A DNA stretch of 49,849 nucleotides from Bacilli bacterium (GTDB taxonomy: Bacteria > Bacillota_I > Bacilli_A > RF39 > UBA660), in the NCBI GenBank assembly GCA_016283075.1, contig JAEEMF010000001.1, positions 1 through 49,849 of the forward strand, written 5' to 3'. Numbering within the stretch: position 1 is the stretch's first letter; each line of letters begins with the position of its first letter. Shown here piece by piece: positions 37,406-47,844 of the stretch. Position numbers and translations under genes: made by a program. Under the pieces are notes generated by a model. The model searched no databases. It saw only the letters and a list, made by a program, of their open reading frames with translations, and was not told the origin of the DNA.

Positions 37406-39211
37406 TTAGTTTTTAATTTCAAAACCAGTTCTTTTAAATGATTTTAATAGTTCATAATTTGAATAAAATATCATAGTTGGTCTACCATGTGCACAGTTAA
37501 ATGGATTATCACATTTAGATAAGTCTTCTAGAAGCTTTTCCATTTCTTTAATAGTTATATTTGTATTAGCTCTTATACTCATTTTACAAGCACACATTGC
37601 ATATACTGAGTTTAAGAATTTTTCTATATCAAAGTTCTTTTCTTCTTTTATAACGCTTTCAATAATTCTTTTAATTATTACTTCTTCATTTTTATTAATC
37701 CATACTGGATGAGATTTAATAATAATAGAATTTAATCCAAATTCTTCTACATCAATACCTAATATATCAAGAACTTCTTTATTTTCTTTAAGTATTATAA
37801 AATCAGTATTTGTTAGTTCCATAGTAATTGGAATAATAAGGTCAGTCTTACTAGTAGTTTTTTCTTTTCTAGCTTTTTGTATTCTTTCAAGATTAATTCT
37901 TTCTGCTGCGGCATGTTCATCTACTAAATACATACCATCTTCTGACTGACAAACTATAAATGTACCGTGTATTAATCCTACTGGATACATTTTAGGAAAA
38001 CGACTTTCTTCTTTTACAGGTTCTTCTATAACTACGTCTTCCTTACATGTACATTTATCACTTACTATTAAATCTTCATTTACTGCTATATAAGGAGCAC
38101 TATCATTTACTACATTAAAATTAAGTGCTATTTCTTCATAAGATTCTTTTTTATTAATTTTTTCATTTATTTCATCTTTTAAAGTAGATTCTTCATCATT
38201 AAGATGTTTCTCTACTTTAGGAATAATTGTCTTATGATCTAGTTTTTCTTTTATTAAAGATGTAATTAACTCAGTAAGAGATTCCATCTTACTAAACTTA
38301 ATATCCATTTTAGTAGGATGAATATTAACATCTATTAAAGATGGATCTACTTTAATATCAAGTACTACTATAGGATATCTATTATCTGGTTTATATGAGT
38401 GATATGCATCATTTATAACTCTATTAAGTTCTATATTTCTTACTACTCTACCATTTACTACTATAACAATATAGTTTCTATTAGCTCTTGTTACTTCTGG
38501 ATAACTTATATAACCATTTATTATATAGTCATCATTTTCACCTTTTATTTCATACATTTTTTTTGCTACTTCAAAGCCATATATATCTTTAATAGTTTTT
38601 AAAAGTTCTCCTCTACCATCTGTTTTTAAGATAGTTTGATCATTATTTGTTAAACTAAACTTTATATCAGGATGAGATAAAGCTATTTTATTCATATAAT
38701 CAGTAACACTTGCTAGCTCTGCATATAAACTTTTAATATGTTTAAGTCTAGCTGGAGTATTATAAAATAAATCATTAACACTCATAATAGTTCCGCGTCT
38801 AGCATCACCATTTGTTTGATTAATTAATTTACCTCCAGAAATATGTACTACTGTTCCTACATCTCCTGTACTAGTTTTAAGTACTATATTAGATACACTT
38901 GCTATAGAAGGAAGAGCTTCTCCTCTAAACCCTAATGTATTTATTCTAAATAAATCATCTTCACTTAAAAGTTTACTAGTAGCATGTCTTTGAAAAGCAA
39001 TAACTGCATCTTCTTTATCCATACCTTTTCCATCATCTATTACTCTTATCATTTTAGTACCAGCATCTTCTAGTTCTACACTTATACTTTTAGAATCTGC
39101 GTCTATACTATTTTCTACTAGTTCTTTTACTACGGAAGAACATCTTTCTACTACTTCTCCTGCTGCAATCTTATTTGCAAGTAGTTCATCCATTACATGA
39201 ATTTTACTCAT
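37406..39211 (-). CDS. mutL: DNA mismatch repair protein MutL
   Basis: NKIAAGEVVERCSSVVKELVENSIDA, GFRGEALPSIASVS, endonuclease-type motif DEHAAAERINLE. Confidence 0.96.
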   Translation of the reverse strand: MSKIHVMDELLANKIAAGEVVERCSSVVKELVENSIDADSKSISVELEDAGTKMIRVIDDGKGMDKEDAVIAFQRHATSKLLSEDDLFRINTLGFRGEALPSIASVSNIVLKTSTGDVGTVVHISGGKLINQTNGDARRGTIMSVNDLFYNTPARLKHIKSLYAELASVTDYMNKIALSHPDIKFSLTNNDQTILKTDGRGELLKTIKDIYGFEVAKKMYEIKGENDDYIINGYISYPEVTRANRNYIVIVVNGRVVRNIELNRVINDAYHSYKPDNRYPIVVLDIKVDPSLIDVNIHPTKMDIKFSKMESLTELITSLIKEKLDHKTIIPKVEKHLNDEESTLKDEINEKINKKESYEEIALNFNVVNDSAPYIAVNEDLIVSDKCTCKEDVVIEEPVKEESRFPKMYPVGLIHGTFIVCQSEDGMYLVDEHAAAERINLERIQKARKEKTTSKTDLIIPITMELTNTDFIILKENKEVLDILGIDVEEFGLNSIIIKSHPVWINKNEEVIIKRIIESVIKEEKNFDIEKFLNSVYAMCACKMSIRANTNITIKEMEKLLEDLSKCDNPFNCAHGRPTMIFYSNYELLKSFKRTGFEIKN

Positions 39212-39246
39212 ATAAATCACCTAATATTTATTATATTATAAAAAAG

Positions 39247-39270
39247 AAAAATAGAGAATACTCTATTTTT
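39247..39270 (-). terminator. Terminator overlapping the uvrC stop codon
   Basis: AAAAATAGAG-N4-CTCTATTTTT. Confidence 0.75.
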
Positions 39271-41053
39271 CTAGTTCTTTTAAATATTCTATTAAATCAG
39301 TAGCTACTTTATTTGAAAGTATACTAGATAATTCATCTATACTTGCTTCTCTCATTTTCTTTAGAGATCCATATTTTTTAAGAAGTTCTTTCTTTCTAGC
39401 AGGTCCTATCCCATCAACATTATCTAGAATGCTTTCTAAGGATCCCTTACTTCTTAGCTGTCTATGATAATTAATAGTATAGTTATGTACTTCATCTTGC
39501 ATTCTTTCTAAATAGTAGAATAAATTACTCTTTTTATCTATTTCGATTTCTTCTAGTGGATAGAATGCAAGGAGTCCTTCAGTGCTATGGTGGTTATCTT
39601 TTTTAAGTCCTACTACGGGAATATCTAAGTTTAAAGATGATATTATCTCTCTAGCTGCGTTTATTTGACCAACTCCTCCATCAACAATAATTAGATCTGG
39701 TCTTTCTAAATCATCCATAAGAACTCTATAATATCTTCTATAAATAACTTCTCTCATAGAAGCATAATCATCATTTTTATCTATACTTATCTTATATTTA
39801 CGATAATCATTTTTACTAGGTTTACCATTTTTAAATACGACCATACCAGATACTGTATAAGTACCAAATAGATGAGCATTATCAAATAGTTCTATTCTAT
39901 CTAGTTTATCTAAATGAAGTATTTCTCTAAGTGATTCATTAGCATTAATAGTTTTATCTTCATCTTTCTTAATAAGCTCAAATTTCTCATATAAGGCTTG
40001 TTTAGCATTATCATTTGCCATTTTAAGTAAATTCTTCTTTGAACCTTTTACTGGCGTTAAAACTGGTATATTTAAGTAATTAGAAAGCAGTTCTTTATCG
40101 ATTATATCTGGAACTAATATTTCCTTAGGAGGAATAATATCTTTTTCATAGAATGACGCTATATAATTTGTTAAATCTTCTTTGATATCATCTACTAAAG
40201 GAAATATCTTAGAACGCCTTTCTAAAATCTTACCACCTCTAATAAAGAATACTTGGATAGATAAATATCCTTTATCTGTATAATATCCAAAGATATCTCT
40301 ATTTGTAATATCATTTATTTCAACTTTTTGTTTAGTTAAAGTAACATTTAAATAATCAAGCATCTCCTTATATTCTTTAGCTTTTTCAAAGTTAAGCTTT
40401 TCAGACGCATTATTCATTTCTTCTTTAAGTTTCTTTATAACAATATCATCATTGCCGTGTAAGAATGAAAGTATTTCACTTTCCATTTGTTTTATTTTTT
40501 CTTCTTCTACTTTTAAAGCGCAGTATCCTAAACACTCCCCTATATGGTAATAAAGACAAGGAGTCTTTTCATAAGTCTTACATTTAGGTAAAGGATATAA
40601 TCTATTAAGTAGATTTACCGTATAACGGCATGCCGTAACATTAGGAAAAGGACCAAACATTCTAGAATGATTCTTTCTCTTTCTATTAATGTTTCTTACT
40701 ACATTAAGTCTTGGTACTTTATCAGTAGTAAGTTCTATATAAGGATAACTTTTATCATCTCTAAGGAGAATATTATACTTAGGATCATATTTTTTAATTA
40801 AGTTTATTTCAAGAACAAGTGATTCTGTTTCAGTATCTACTACTATATATTCAAAATCATATATTTCACTAACAAGTTTAGCAGTCTTACCAGTTTGAGT
40901 TCTATTAAAGTATGAAGATACTCTTTTATGTAAGTTTTTAGCTTTTCCTACATAGATGATTACTCCATCTTTATTCTTCATTTGATAAGATCCTGGCTTA
41001 TTAGGAACAAGTTTTAATTTATCTTGAATTCTTTTCTTAACACTTTCATCCAT
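39263..41053 (-). CDS. uvrC: Excinuclease ABC subunit C
   Basis: GIY-YIG NKPGSYQMKNKDGVIIYVGKAKNLHKRVSSYF, UVR motif, IIVDGGVGQINAA, C-terminal HhH. Confidence 0.96.
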   Translation of the reverse strand: MDESVKKRIQDKLKLVPNKPGSYQMKNKDGVIIYVGKAKNLHKRVSSYFNRTQTGKTAKLVSEIYDFEYIVVDTETESLVLEINLIKKYDPKYNILLRDDKSYPYIELTTDKVPRLNVVRNINRKRKNHSRMFGPFPNVTACRYTVNLLNRLYPLPKCKTYEKTPCLYYHIGECLGYCALKVEEEKIKQMESEILSFLHGNDDIVIKKLKEEMNNASEKLNFEKAKEYKEMLDYLNVTLTKQKVEINDITNRDIFGYYTDKGYLSIQVFFIRGGKILERRSKIFPLVDDIKEDLTNYIASFYEKDIIPPKEILVPDIIDKELLSNYLNIPVLTPVKGSKKNLLKMANDNAKQALYEKFELIKKDEDKTINANESLREILHLDKLDRIELFDNAHLFGTYTVSGMVVFKNGKPSKNDYRKYKISIDKNDDYASMREVIYRRYYRVLMDDLERPDLIIVDGGVGQINAAREIISSLNLDIPVVGLKKDNHHSTEGLLAFYPLEEIEIDKKSNLFYYLERMQDEVHNYTINYHRQLRSKGSLESILDNVDGIGPARKKELLKKYGSLKKMREASIDELSSILSNKVATDLIEYLKELEK

Positions 41054-41067
41054 AAAGATTCTCCTTT

Positions 41068-41451
41068 CTAATATTTTCTTTTATTACTATTATTAAATCC
41101 TTTTGTATTTATTAAAGATTTAACCTTTCTATTATTTTTCTTAATACTTTGTTTATTTTCAAATGGTGGATACATATTATTTAAATATCTAATATCATAA
41201 TTTGATATATGAGTATACCTAATTAGTTCATCTGAAAAAGTATTTAATAAAGAAAACATTCTTTTATATCTTTCTTCTACTAAAGATACTTCTTCATTTA
41301 ATAAATCTAATACCTCACATACTTCTATTACATAATCATCAAAAGATATTTTATTATCTTCTACGGTATAATCAATACCTTCTTTAACAAGCTCTTTAAT
41401 AAGTTTTCTCATAGTTAAACCTACGTCACTGGTATAAATAATATTTGGCAT
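41068..41451 (-). CDS. Hypothetical protein
   Basis: 128-residue ORF upstream of uvrC; ATG at 41451 with GGTGAT. Confidence 0.65.
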   Translation of the reverse strand: MPNIIYTSDVGLTMRKLIKELVKEGIDYTVEDNKISFDDYVIEVCEVLDLLNEEVSLVEERYKRMFSLLNTFSDELIRYTHISNYDIRYLNNMYPPFENKQSIKKNNRKVKSLINTKGFNNSNKRKY

Positions 41452-41479
41452 ATATATCACCAACTTTATTATAGCATAT

Positions 41480-41508
41480 TTGTCAATAATACCTTTTTAG
41501 TATATAAT
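41480..41508 (+). promoter_or_regulatory. Housekeeping sigma promoter
   Basis: TTGTCA-N17-TATAAT ahead of the 41525 ORF. Confidence 0.75.
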
Positions 41509-41524
41509 TTAGTCAGGTGATATT

Positions 41525-42115
41525 ATGAAAACTATCTCTAGTAATGTAGAAAATGAAATAGTTATTAATAAATCTAGATTTATTTGCAGGATATATAAAG
41601 TATATAGTGAGGATGAAGTTCTTAATATACTTAGTAATATAAAAAAAGAATATAAAGACGCAACTCATTATTGCTACTCATATATAATAGATAATACTAA
41701 AAGATTTAATGATGATGGAGAGCCTGGTGGTACAGCAGGAATGCCAATATTAAACGTTTTAGAAAGTAATAATTTAAATTATATACTTGCAGTAGTAATA
41801 AGATACTTTGGTGGTATTAAACTAGGTGCTGGAGGTTTAGTAAGAGCATATACTAACTCTGTTGTAGAAGCCTTAAATAAAGGAGCATTTAAGGAAATTA
41901 AAAAAGGTATTAATATAACAATTAACTTTTCATATGATAAAGTTAAATTAATAGATAATACCTTAAAAAATATAAATATTAAAAATAAAGATTTTAATGA
42001 ACTTATAACATATAACTTTGATATCAATATAGAAGACTATAATAATATTAAAGAAATACTAAATCAAAATGTATCTGATATATCTATAAAAGAAGATATC
42101 TTTATAGAAGAATAG
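41525..42115 (+). CDS. YigZ/IMPACT-family (UPF0029) protein
   Basis: NKSRFICRIYKV, DATHYCYSYII, DDGEPGGTAGMPIL, VIRYFGGIKLGAGGLVRAY. Confidence 0.94.
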   Translation: MKTISSNVENEIVINKSRFICRIYKVYSEDEVLNILSNIKKEYKDATHYCYSYIIDNTKRFNDDGEPGGTAGMPILNVLESNNLNYILAVVIRYFGGIKLGAGGLVRAYTNSVVEALNKGAFKEIKKGINITINFSYDKVKLIDNTLKNINIKNKDFNELITYNFDINIEDYNNIKEILNQNVSDISIKEDIFIEE

Positions 42116-42118
42116 AAA

Positions 42119-42143
42119 AAAGAGGTTTTAAAACCTCTTTTTT
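42119..42143. terminator. Bidirectional terminator between convergent genes
   Basis: AAAAAGAGGTTTTAAAACCTCTTTTTTA. Confidence 0.85.
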
Positions 42144-42564
42144 ATTTTAAATAAAGTTCTACTTCATATTTAATAGATTTCCAAACATCTCTTAAACCCG
42201 AATAAGATAATTTATCATATACGTCATCAAAAGGAACCCAAATAGTTGGATGAGTATCAGGACTATCATTATTACTAGGTCCTCCATCCTTACCTAAAAA
42301 GTAATACATTCTTACATCTTCTCCACCAGATGTAACATATTCTTCGATATATATACATTCCTTTTTAAGTAAAATGCATTCTCTTTTAGTTTCCTCTGCA
42401 GTTTCTCTAAGAGCACATTCTTCAACTGTTTCGCCTAGTTCTATATGCCCTTTTGGAAAAGAAAAATCATTTTGCTTTTCACGATATACAAGCGCGACTG
42501 TTTTATTAGTAGGATTAATCATTATACAACCAGCTTTAATAACCTTACTCATTTGTACCTCCAA
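42142..42564 (-). CDS. NUDIX hydrolase (Ap4A hydrolase-like)
   Basis: Nudix box KGHIELGETVEECALRETAEETKRE. Confidence 0.88.
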   Translation of the reverse strand: MEVQMSKVIKAGCIMINPTNKTVALVYREKQNDFSFPKGHIELGETVEECALRETAEETKRECILLKKECIYIEEYVTSGGEDVRMYYFLGKDGGPSNNDSPDTHPTIWVPFDDVYDKLSYSGLRDVWKSIKYEVELYLK

Positions 42565-42579
42565 ATTTTACTAGTAAAA

Positions 42580-42598
42580 AAGAGGCTTTAAACCTCTT
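42580..42598 (-). terminator. Terminator
   Basis: AAGAGG-N7-CCTCTT with a minus-strand T tract. Confidence 0.65.
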
Positions 42599-42599
42599 C

Positions 42600-43340
42600 T
42601 TATTTTAATGAATCTTTATTTATTTCAGAAACATTATTTACTGCTGCAAAGAATACTGCAAGTGTTAAATCATCTTCAATTTTAGATCCTGATTTTAAAT
42701 TAAATAGAATCTTATAAACATATCCATCTTTATCTACCCAGCAAGCAGCATCTGTATCTTTAGTAAATCTAATATCATTTACTGAAGTATCAGCAATAAC
42801 TCTTTTCATAACAGCTTTACTAACTTTAAATGAATATTTTTGATATGCTTCTCCACTTATTTCTTCAGTAACTGGTTTTTCAACACTTTTAGCTTTTAAT
42901 AATGTTTTTAAGAATAAATCTGTATCAGTAAACGGAACTTTCTTATCAGTTTTTTCATAAGTTCCAGTTTCTTCAACGATTTCACCATCTTCACCGATAG
43001 TTGCACCAAAATCATAACCTAATTCTAATTCATCATTATCTTTTTCAGGAGCAATATATTCATAGTTTACTCCATCAACTCTATAATAAGTTTTATTATT
43101 ATTTGAATCTACTATTTTAAATCCTTTATTTAAATAGTTTTGAACTAAAAAAATATCACTTACCTTTTCACCATTATATAAACCATATAATCTAATATTA
43201 ACTTGATATCCAGATATTTGATTTTTACCAGATCCAACGCTCATCTTCTTATAAGCACTATATAGATCAGCCTTTCCACATCCAGTTAATAATAAAGTAA
43301 TACCTAAAAGTGAAATAAATAATTTTAATTTATTTTTCAT
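42600..43340 (-). CDS. Putative lipoprotein
   Basis: Signal peptide with lipobox LLTGC. Confidence 0.8.
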   Translation of the reverse strand: MKNKLKLFISLLGITLLLTGCGKADLYSAYKKMSVGSGKNQISGYQVNIRLYGLYNGEKVSDIFLVQNYLNKGFKIVDSNNNKTYYRVDGVNYEYIAPEKDNDELELGYDFGATIGEDGEIVEETGTYEKTDKKVPFTDTDLFLKTLLKAKSVEKPVTEEISGEAYQKYSFKVSKAVMKRVIADTSVNDIRFTKDTDAACWVDKDGYVYKILFNLKSGSKIEDDLTLAVFFAAVNNVSEINKDSLK

Positions 43341-43418
43341 AAGAACCTCTCCTATTCTCTATAATTAATAATATAACATAGCACCAAATTAGTCAAGATT
43401 TCTTAGCTAATTAAAGTA

Positions 43419-43808
43419 CTATTTTAAATTGTTATAAAAATCTTTTATAAAGTTAATTATATCTTCATTATTTTCTTTTACTTTAGGTAAAGTAAGTAAT
43501 TCATCTAGGGAGAAATATTCTCCGTCTTTAGTAGTATCTACTTCATAAAAATAATGATGATAAGTTCTATTTTCATTATGTGATACTGAGTATTTATCAT
43601 GTACTTTATCAAATAGTAGTTTTACTTTATCAGTATTATACATATCTTTTATAGTATTAATATCATTACCTTTTATATTAGGAAATAAATACATACCCCA
43701 TCTATCATCAAAATAGTTTAAATATTTATTACCTTTTTTAATAATTATTATTGAGTGAACACTTTCCATATTTAATCTCTTTTCTATTATATATTTATAA
43801 TTATACAT
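43419..43808 (-). CDS. Hypothetical, possibly a catalytically degenerate NUDIX-fold protein
   Basis: SVHSIIIIKKGNKYLNYFDDRWGMYLFPNIKG resembles the NUDIX N-terminal sheet, but no GX5EX7REUXEEXGU box. Confidence 0.5.
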   Translation of the reverse strand: MYNYKYIIEKRLNMESVHSIIIIKKGNKYLNYFDDRWGMYLFPNIKGNDINTIKDMYNTDKVKLLFDKVHDKYSVSHNENRTYHHYFYEVDTTKDGEYFSLDELLTLPKVKENNEDIINFIKDFYNNLK

Positions 43809-43823
43809 TAAAGTTTATAAAAA

Positions 43824-43844
43824 AGATACAACTAAGTTGTATCT
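43824..43844 (-). terminator. Terminator
   Basis: AGATACAA-N5-TTGTATCT with a minus-strand T tract; overlaps the stop codon. Confidence 0.7.
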
Positions 43845-45477
43845 AGTTTTCAAATAAAGTTTTCCCTGAGTAAGTATAGTAACTTTCTTTACCATTTTTT
43901 CTTACTTTAATATATTCATCTGTATATAGTACGTCACCTTCAAGTTTTAATATAACTTTCTTAGTATTTAAATCTACTACTTCTTCATAGTCGTTATACT
44001 TAGCCGATGCATAATCTTTACCAAGTTTAGTACGTACTGTTATATCACAATCAGAACATGAATATATTTCATTTTCTTTTTTATCTAAAAGAGAATATTT
44101 ATCATTAATTTTAACACTGTAATAACTATTATTATCAGTTTTTTCATAATAAATATTATCATATTCTTTAGAAAGTTTATTTCCTTTAGAATTCATTAAA
44201 TAATACTTTTCATCAGTTTTAACTCTATATATATTATCTTTAGATGGATTAAATACTTTAAATCCATAATTAAATGCTTCTTTACCATCTAAAGTAAATA
44301 CATGATATAACTGATCTTTTCTATTATATAATGCGTAGAATTCTTTAACGTTTAAATTTTGTAAATAAGTAGTTTTAATTTGATAATCTTTTAATCTTTT
44401 TACTTCTTTATCATTTCTTATAAATACAACTTCACCAGAATCCATCTTAACATAGTTATGTTCATCATAGAAGAACTCATTTTTAGAATACTCTCTTCCT
44501 AATTTATAATCACTTGTTAAGAAATAATCATCATAAGAAGATTTTGCTCTTGTACAAAGAATAGTATCATCTACTTCATCAATATCGTAGCAGTTTTCAT
44601 CTACATCTATTACTTTACCTCTAGAAATTACTTTATGTTCTTTTCTATTAGGACTACTATTTAAATCACGGCAGTGACTTAATAAAGTATCTCCACTTGA
44701 TAAGTCTTCCATACAATATTCAGTATCAGATTCAAATTTAGTTATAAGTTTATCATTTGATTTATCAAATAAATAATTAGTTCCTTCTAAGAATATAAGA
44801 GCATATTTATTATTTGCATATATTCCAGTATCATCATTATATTTGCTTTCATATCCTTTAACATTTTCCCTAATTAATTCTTTACCATCTTTACCAAATA
44901 CGATAAATTCTTTTTTATTACTAATAGTTATATAGTAATCTCCCATATCTTCTACTGAATATCCAGTAGCATCAAATACTTCTTTACCACTACTTGTAAT
45001 AATATTAGTTTTACCATCTTCATAAAGTGTTAAATAATATCCAGAACTTGTATAAAGTGAGCTTGGACTAGTTGCAGAAACAACTGCATATCCTTTTTCA
45101 TCAAGTACTAATGATGTATTACCAGTTCTAGCAAATGCTTTTCCATCAAATGGAGTAGATACTGAAGTATAAACAAAGTCTGTTAGTTTATCTCCATCTG
45201 CATTAAATAAAGCATATTTACTAGTACTACTATTTTTTAAGAAGAATATTACTTTCTTTAAATTAACATTATTTTCTTTATTAGAAGTTTCTTCTTTAGT
45301 ATCATTTCCTTTTAAAAGGAATAATGAAATTACTCCAAGTACTAAAACAAGTACTCCTCCTATTATTATAAGTGGAAGTTTACTACTTTTCTTAGGACTA
45401 TTTGTTACATTAGTTCCGCAGTTAGGACAAAAACTTCCTGTAAAACTTGTACCACAATTTGGGCAGTTCATATACAC
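43843..45477 (-). CDS. Zinc-ribbon, single-TM protein with a repetitive WG/propeller-like ectodomain
   Basis: CPNCGTSFTGSFCPNCGTNV, TM LPLIIIGGVLVLVLGVISLFLL, then repeated ALFNADGDKL / AVVSATSPS / YLMNSKGNKL / SLLDKKENEIY units. Confidence 0.75.
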   Translation of the reverse strand: MYMNCPNCGTSFTGSFCPNCGTNVTNSPKKSSKLPLIIIGGVLVLVLGVISLFLLKGNDTKEETSNKENNVNLKKVIFFLKNSSTSKYALFNADGDKLTDFVYTSVSTPFDGKAFARTGNTSLVLDEKGYAVVSATSPSSLYTSSGYYLTLYEDGKTNIITSSGKEVFDATGYSVEDMGDYYITISNKKEFIVFGKDGKELIRENVKGYESKYNDDTGIYANNKYALIFLEGTNYLFDKSNDKLITKFESDTEYCMEDLSSGDTLLSHCRDLNSSPNRKEHKVISRGKVIDVDENCYDIDEVDDTILCTRAKSSYDDYFLTSDYKLGREYSKNEFFYDEHNYVKMDSGEVVFIRNDKEVKRLKDYQIKTTYLQNLNVKEFYALYNRKDQLYHVFTLDGKEAFNYGFKVFNPSKDNIYRVKTDEKYYLMNSKGNKLSKEYDNIYYEKTDNNSYYSVKINDKYSLLDKKENEIYSCSDCDITVRTKLGKDYASAKYNDYEEVVDLNTKKVILKLEGDVLYTDEYIKVRKNGKESYYTYSGKTLFEN

Positions 45478-45515
45478 ACATCCTTTACCATAACTAATTA
45501 TAACAAAAAAACTAG

Positions 45516-45959
45516 TTAGATACTAGTTTTTACATATGGTTTTACACCATTTTCTTTTAACGATTCAAATTCTTCTTTTGTATGAAAAGAATTACTTACA
45601 AGTTTGCCATTTTTAACTTCTTTTTCAAGTTCATGAAGATGTCTATTAGTACCAATTCTATCTACAATATCATCAAATGATAACTTTGAATATAATACTA
45701 AATAATCTGAATAAGAAGTAAGACCACACTTAATACATCCATAGTAGTGACCATTAAATTCATTATCAGATATCACTACTATTTCATGATTACATTCTCT
45801 ATATTTATCTAGACTAGCTTCTTCTAAAGATGAATCAATATTACCTATTGCACTAGCTAAACTAGCATAAGTTCTTACTTTTGGATCACTCATTAACTTC
45901 TTCATTTTATCAAGTATAGTTTTTTTACTAGCATTTAGTCTTTCATATGATGTATTCAC
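45516..45959 (-). CDS. Hypothetical protein with a possible Zn site
   Basis: CNHEIVVISDNEFNGHYYGCIKCGL. Confidence 0.65.
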   Translation of the reverse strand: MNTSYERLNASKKTILDKMKKLMSDPKVRTYASLASAIGNIDSSLEEASLDKYRECNHEIVVISDNEFNGHYYGCIKCGLTSYSDYLVLYSKLSFDDIVDRIGTNRHLHELEKEVKNGKLVSNSFHTKEEFESLKENGVKPYVKTSI

Positions 45960-46021
45960 ACTTTCACCTCTTTTGGTAAATGATATTATACTACATAAAA
46001 AAGATTAAGCAAGGCTTAATC

Positions 46022-46921
46022 TTAAATATCCATAAATGCTAGTATTACTATACCTATTACTGCTATAAAAAGGAATAAGTATTTTGTTTTAGATAATTTT
46101 TCTTTTAGGAATATACTAGATAATATCATGGATAAAATACAGTAACTTCCTACGATAGAAGCATTAATAGTAGAATCTGCACCCATAGCAAATACATAGA
46201 AGAACTGTCCTAGTGTTTCAAGTCCTGCAGCAGTCCACATACTAATATTCTTTTTAAAAGTAATTTTTTCTTTTTTCTTACTTAAATAAATAATACCAAT
46301 AATTGCTACTACTAAGAATGTATATTCATAACTTACTAAAGCTATATTTTCACTTACTATTCCAAATTTATCTAAGTATAAAGCATCTAAGAATGTCCCT
46401 AGTCCATCTATTACGCAGTATCCTACTGGAAATAGTATTGCTAAAATACTTTTTGTTTTAGATACTTTTACTACTTTATTTTCTTTCTTTTCAATTAAAG
46501 ATACAAAGAAAACTCCAATAAATATTAAAAAGAATGCTAAATATGCTACCCATGGTAGAGTCTCTTTAAAAAATAATAGTAGTAATAAACTTGTTATAAC
46601 ACCACTTGTATTTTGTACAGGACTTGAAATAGAAAGTTCTATATATTTAAGTCCTTTATATCCTATATACATAGAAAGAATATAACACATAGATACTGGT
46701 AAATACTTAACTGAATCTAATAAATTAGAACCAAAGTTATTAAAGGTAATTCCATTATAAATAATGAATCCAGTTGCATATATACCCATTACTATACCTA
46801 CAACAATAGCTGTTTTTAAATCACTATATTTATCTTTATCATTATTAGATTTTTTATAAAATAAATCAGCAGTCCCCCAAAAAGCAAAACAAAGTAAACT
46901 AAATAATGTACTTATTTTCAT
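46022..46921 (-). CDS. EamA/DMT-superfamily transporter
   Basis: Ten hydrophobic segments, duplicated EamA-like halves. Confidence 0.8.
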   Translation of the reverse strand: MKISTLFSLLCFAFWGTADLFYKKSNNDKDKYSDLKTAIVVGIVMGIYATGFIIYNGITFNNFGSNLLDSVKYLPVSMCYILSMYIGYKGLKYIELSISSPVQNTSGVITSLLLLLFFKETLPWVAYLAFFLIFIGVFFVSLIEKKENKVVKVSKTKSILAILFPVGYCVIDGLGTFLDALYLDKFGIVSENIALVSYEYTFLVVAIIGIIYLSKKKEKITFKKNISMWTAAGLETLGQFFYVFAMGADSTINASIVGSYCILSMILSSIFLKEKLSKTKYLFLFIAVIGIVILAFMDI

Positions 46922-46965
46922 ATTCTCACTCCAAACTTGTCTAATTATAACAAAAAAGAGAATGA

Positions 46966-47844
46966 TTAATCAATCTCTTTTAGTATACTTTCAGTATTTA
47001 TTTCTATTTCCAAAGAAGGAAGTCCTATTTCAGGATGAATTCCATCTGTTGCATGAAAGTCAGATCCTACTGTAACAAATTTATTACATTCTTTTGCAAC
47101 TTTAAGCCACTTATCTATATCATTATGCATATTATTATCTCTATCTACATATAGATAGTATGCTTCTACTCCGTCAGCATTCATATCACTAATAATACTT
47201 TTTATATCACCAGGAGTTAAACCATCTTCATAAGAGTATGCTACTGGATGAGCAAGTACTACTTTACCACCAGCTAATCTAATTAAATCAGCAGCTTCTT
47301 TAGGAGTAATACTTTCTTTTTTAGCATATGCTGGGCATCCTTCATTCATTATAGTTTCAATAAATAATCCCTTACTAGGAATAGTATTAAACTCTTTTAA
47401 TAGAAGTTTTTCATTATCTTTATTTCCTATTATATCAAGTGCTATATGAGCTTTAGTTACTGCTTCTATTTTATCTAGTTCTTCTGTATTAACTTTATAA
47501 CCAAGTTCTTCTAATTTACTTGCTACATTATATAAATAATCATGTCTAGCATTTCTTACTTTAGATAACTTTTCTATAAAATCAGTATTATTTATATCAA
47601 TATTATAACCTAGTACATGAATACCACATTTACTTATTTTAGTAGATATTTCTACTCCTTTAATTAAGTTAATACCTTTTTCTTTAGCATAATCTATTAA
47701 CTCTTTAGAATAAGCATCTACTGTATCATGATCTGCTATAGATATAGTAGTAACTCCATTTTCTAAAGCTTTATCAATAACTTCAAAAGGAGTTAAACTT
47801 CCATCTGAACAGTTTGTATGTATATGTAAATCTATTTTTTCCAT
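46966..47844 (-). CDS. PHP-domain phosphoesterase
   Basis: IDLHIHTNCSDGSLTP, ISIADHDTVDAY, KGVEIST, VLAHPVAY, GSDFHATDG. Confidence 0.92.
   Translation of the reverse strand: MEKIDLHIHTNCSDGSLTPFEVIDKALENGVTTISIADHDTVDAYSKELIDYAKEKGINLIKGVEISTKISKCGIHVLGYNIDINNTDFIEKLSKVRNARHDYLYNVASKLEELGYKVNTEELDKIEAVTKAHIALDIIGNKDNEKLLLKEFNTIPSKGLFIETIMNEGCPAYAKKESITPKEAADLIRLAGGKVVLAHPVAYSYEDGLTPGDIKSIISDMNADGVEAYYLYVDRDNNMHNDIDKWLKVAKECNKFVTVGSDFHATDGIHPEIGLPSLEIEINTESILKEID

Noticed and set aside
37406-39211. MutL DEHAAAERINLE motif as unusual
   Set aside because: Only a Q-to-E change from the DQHA(X)2E(X)4E endonuclease motif; the rest is intact and it looks like ordinary Bacillota-type MutL.
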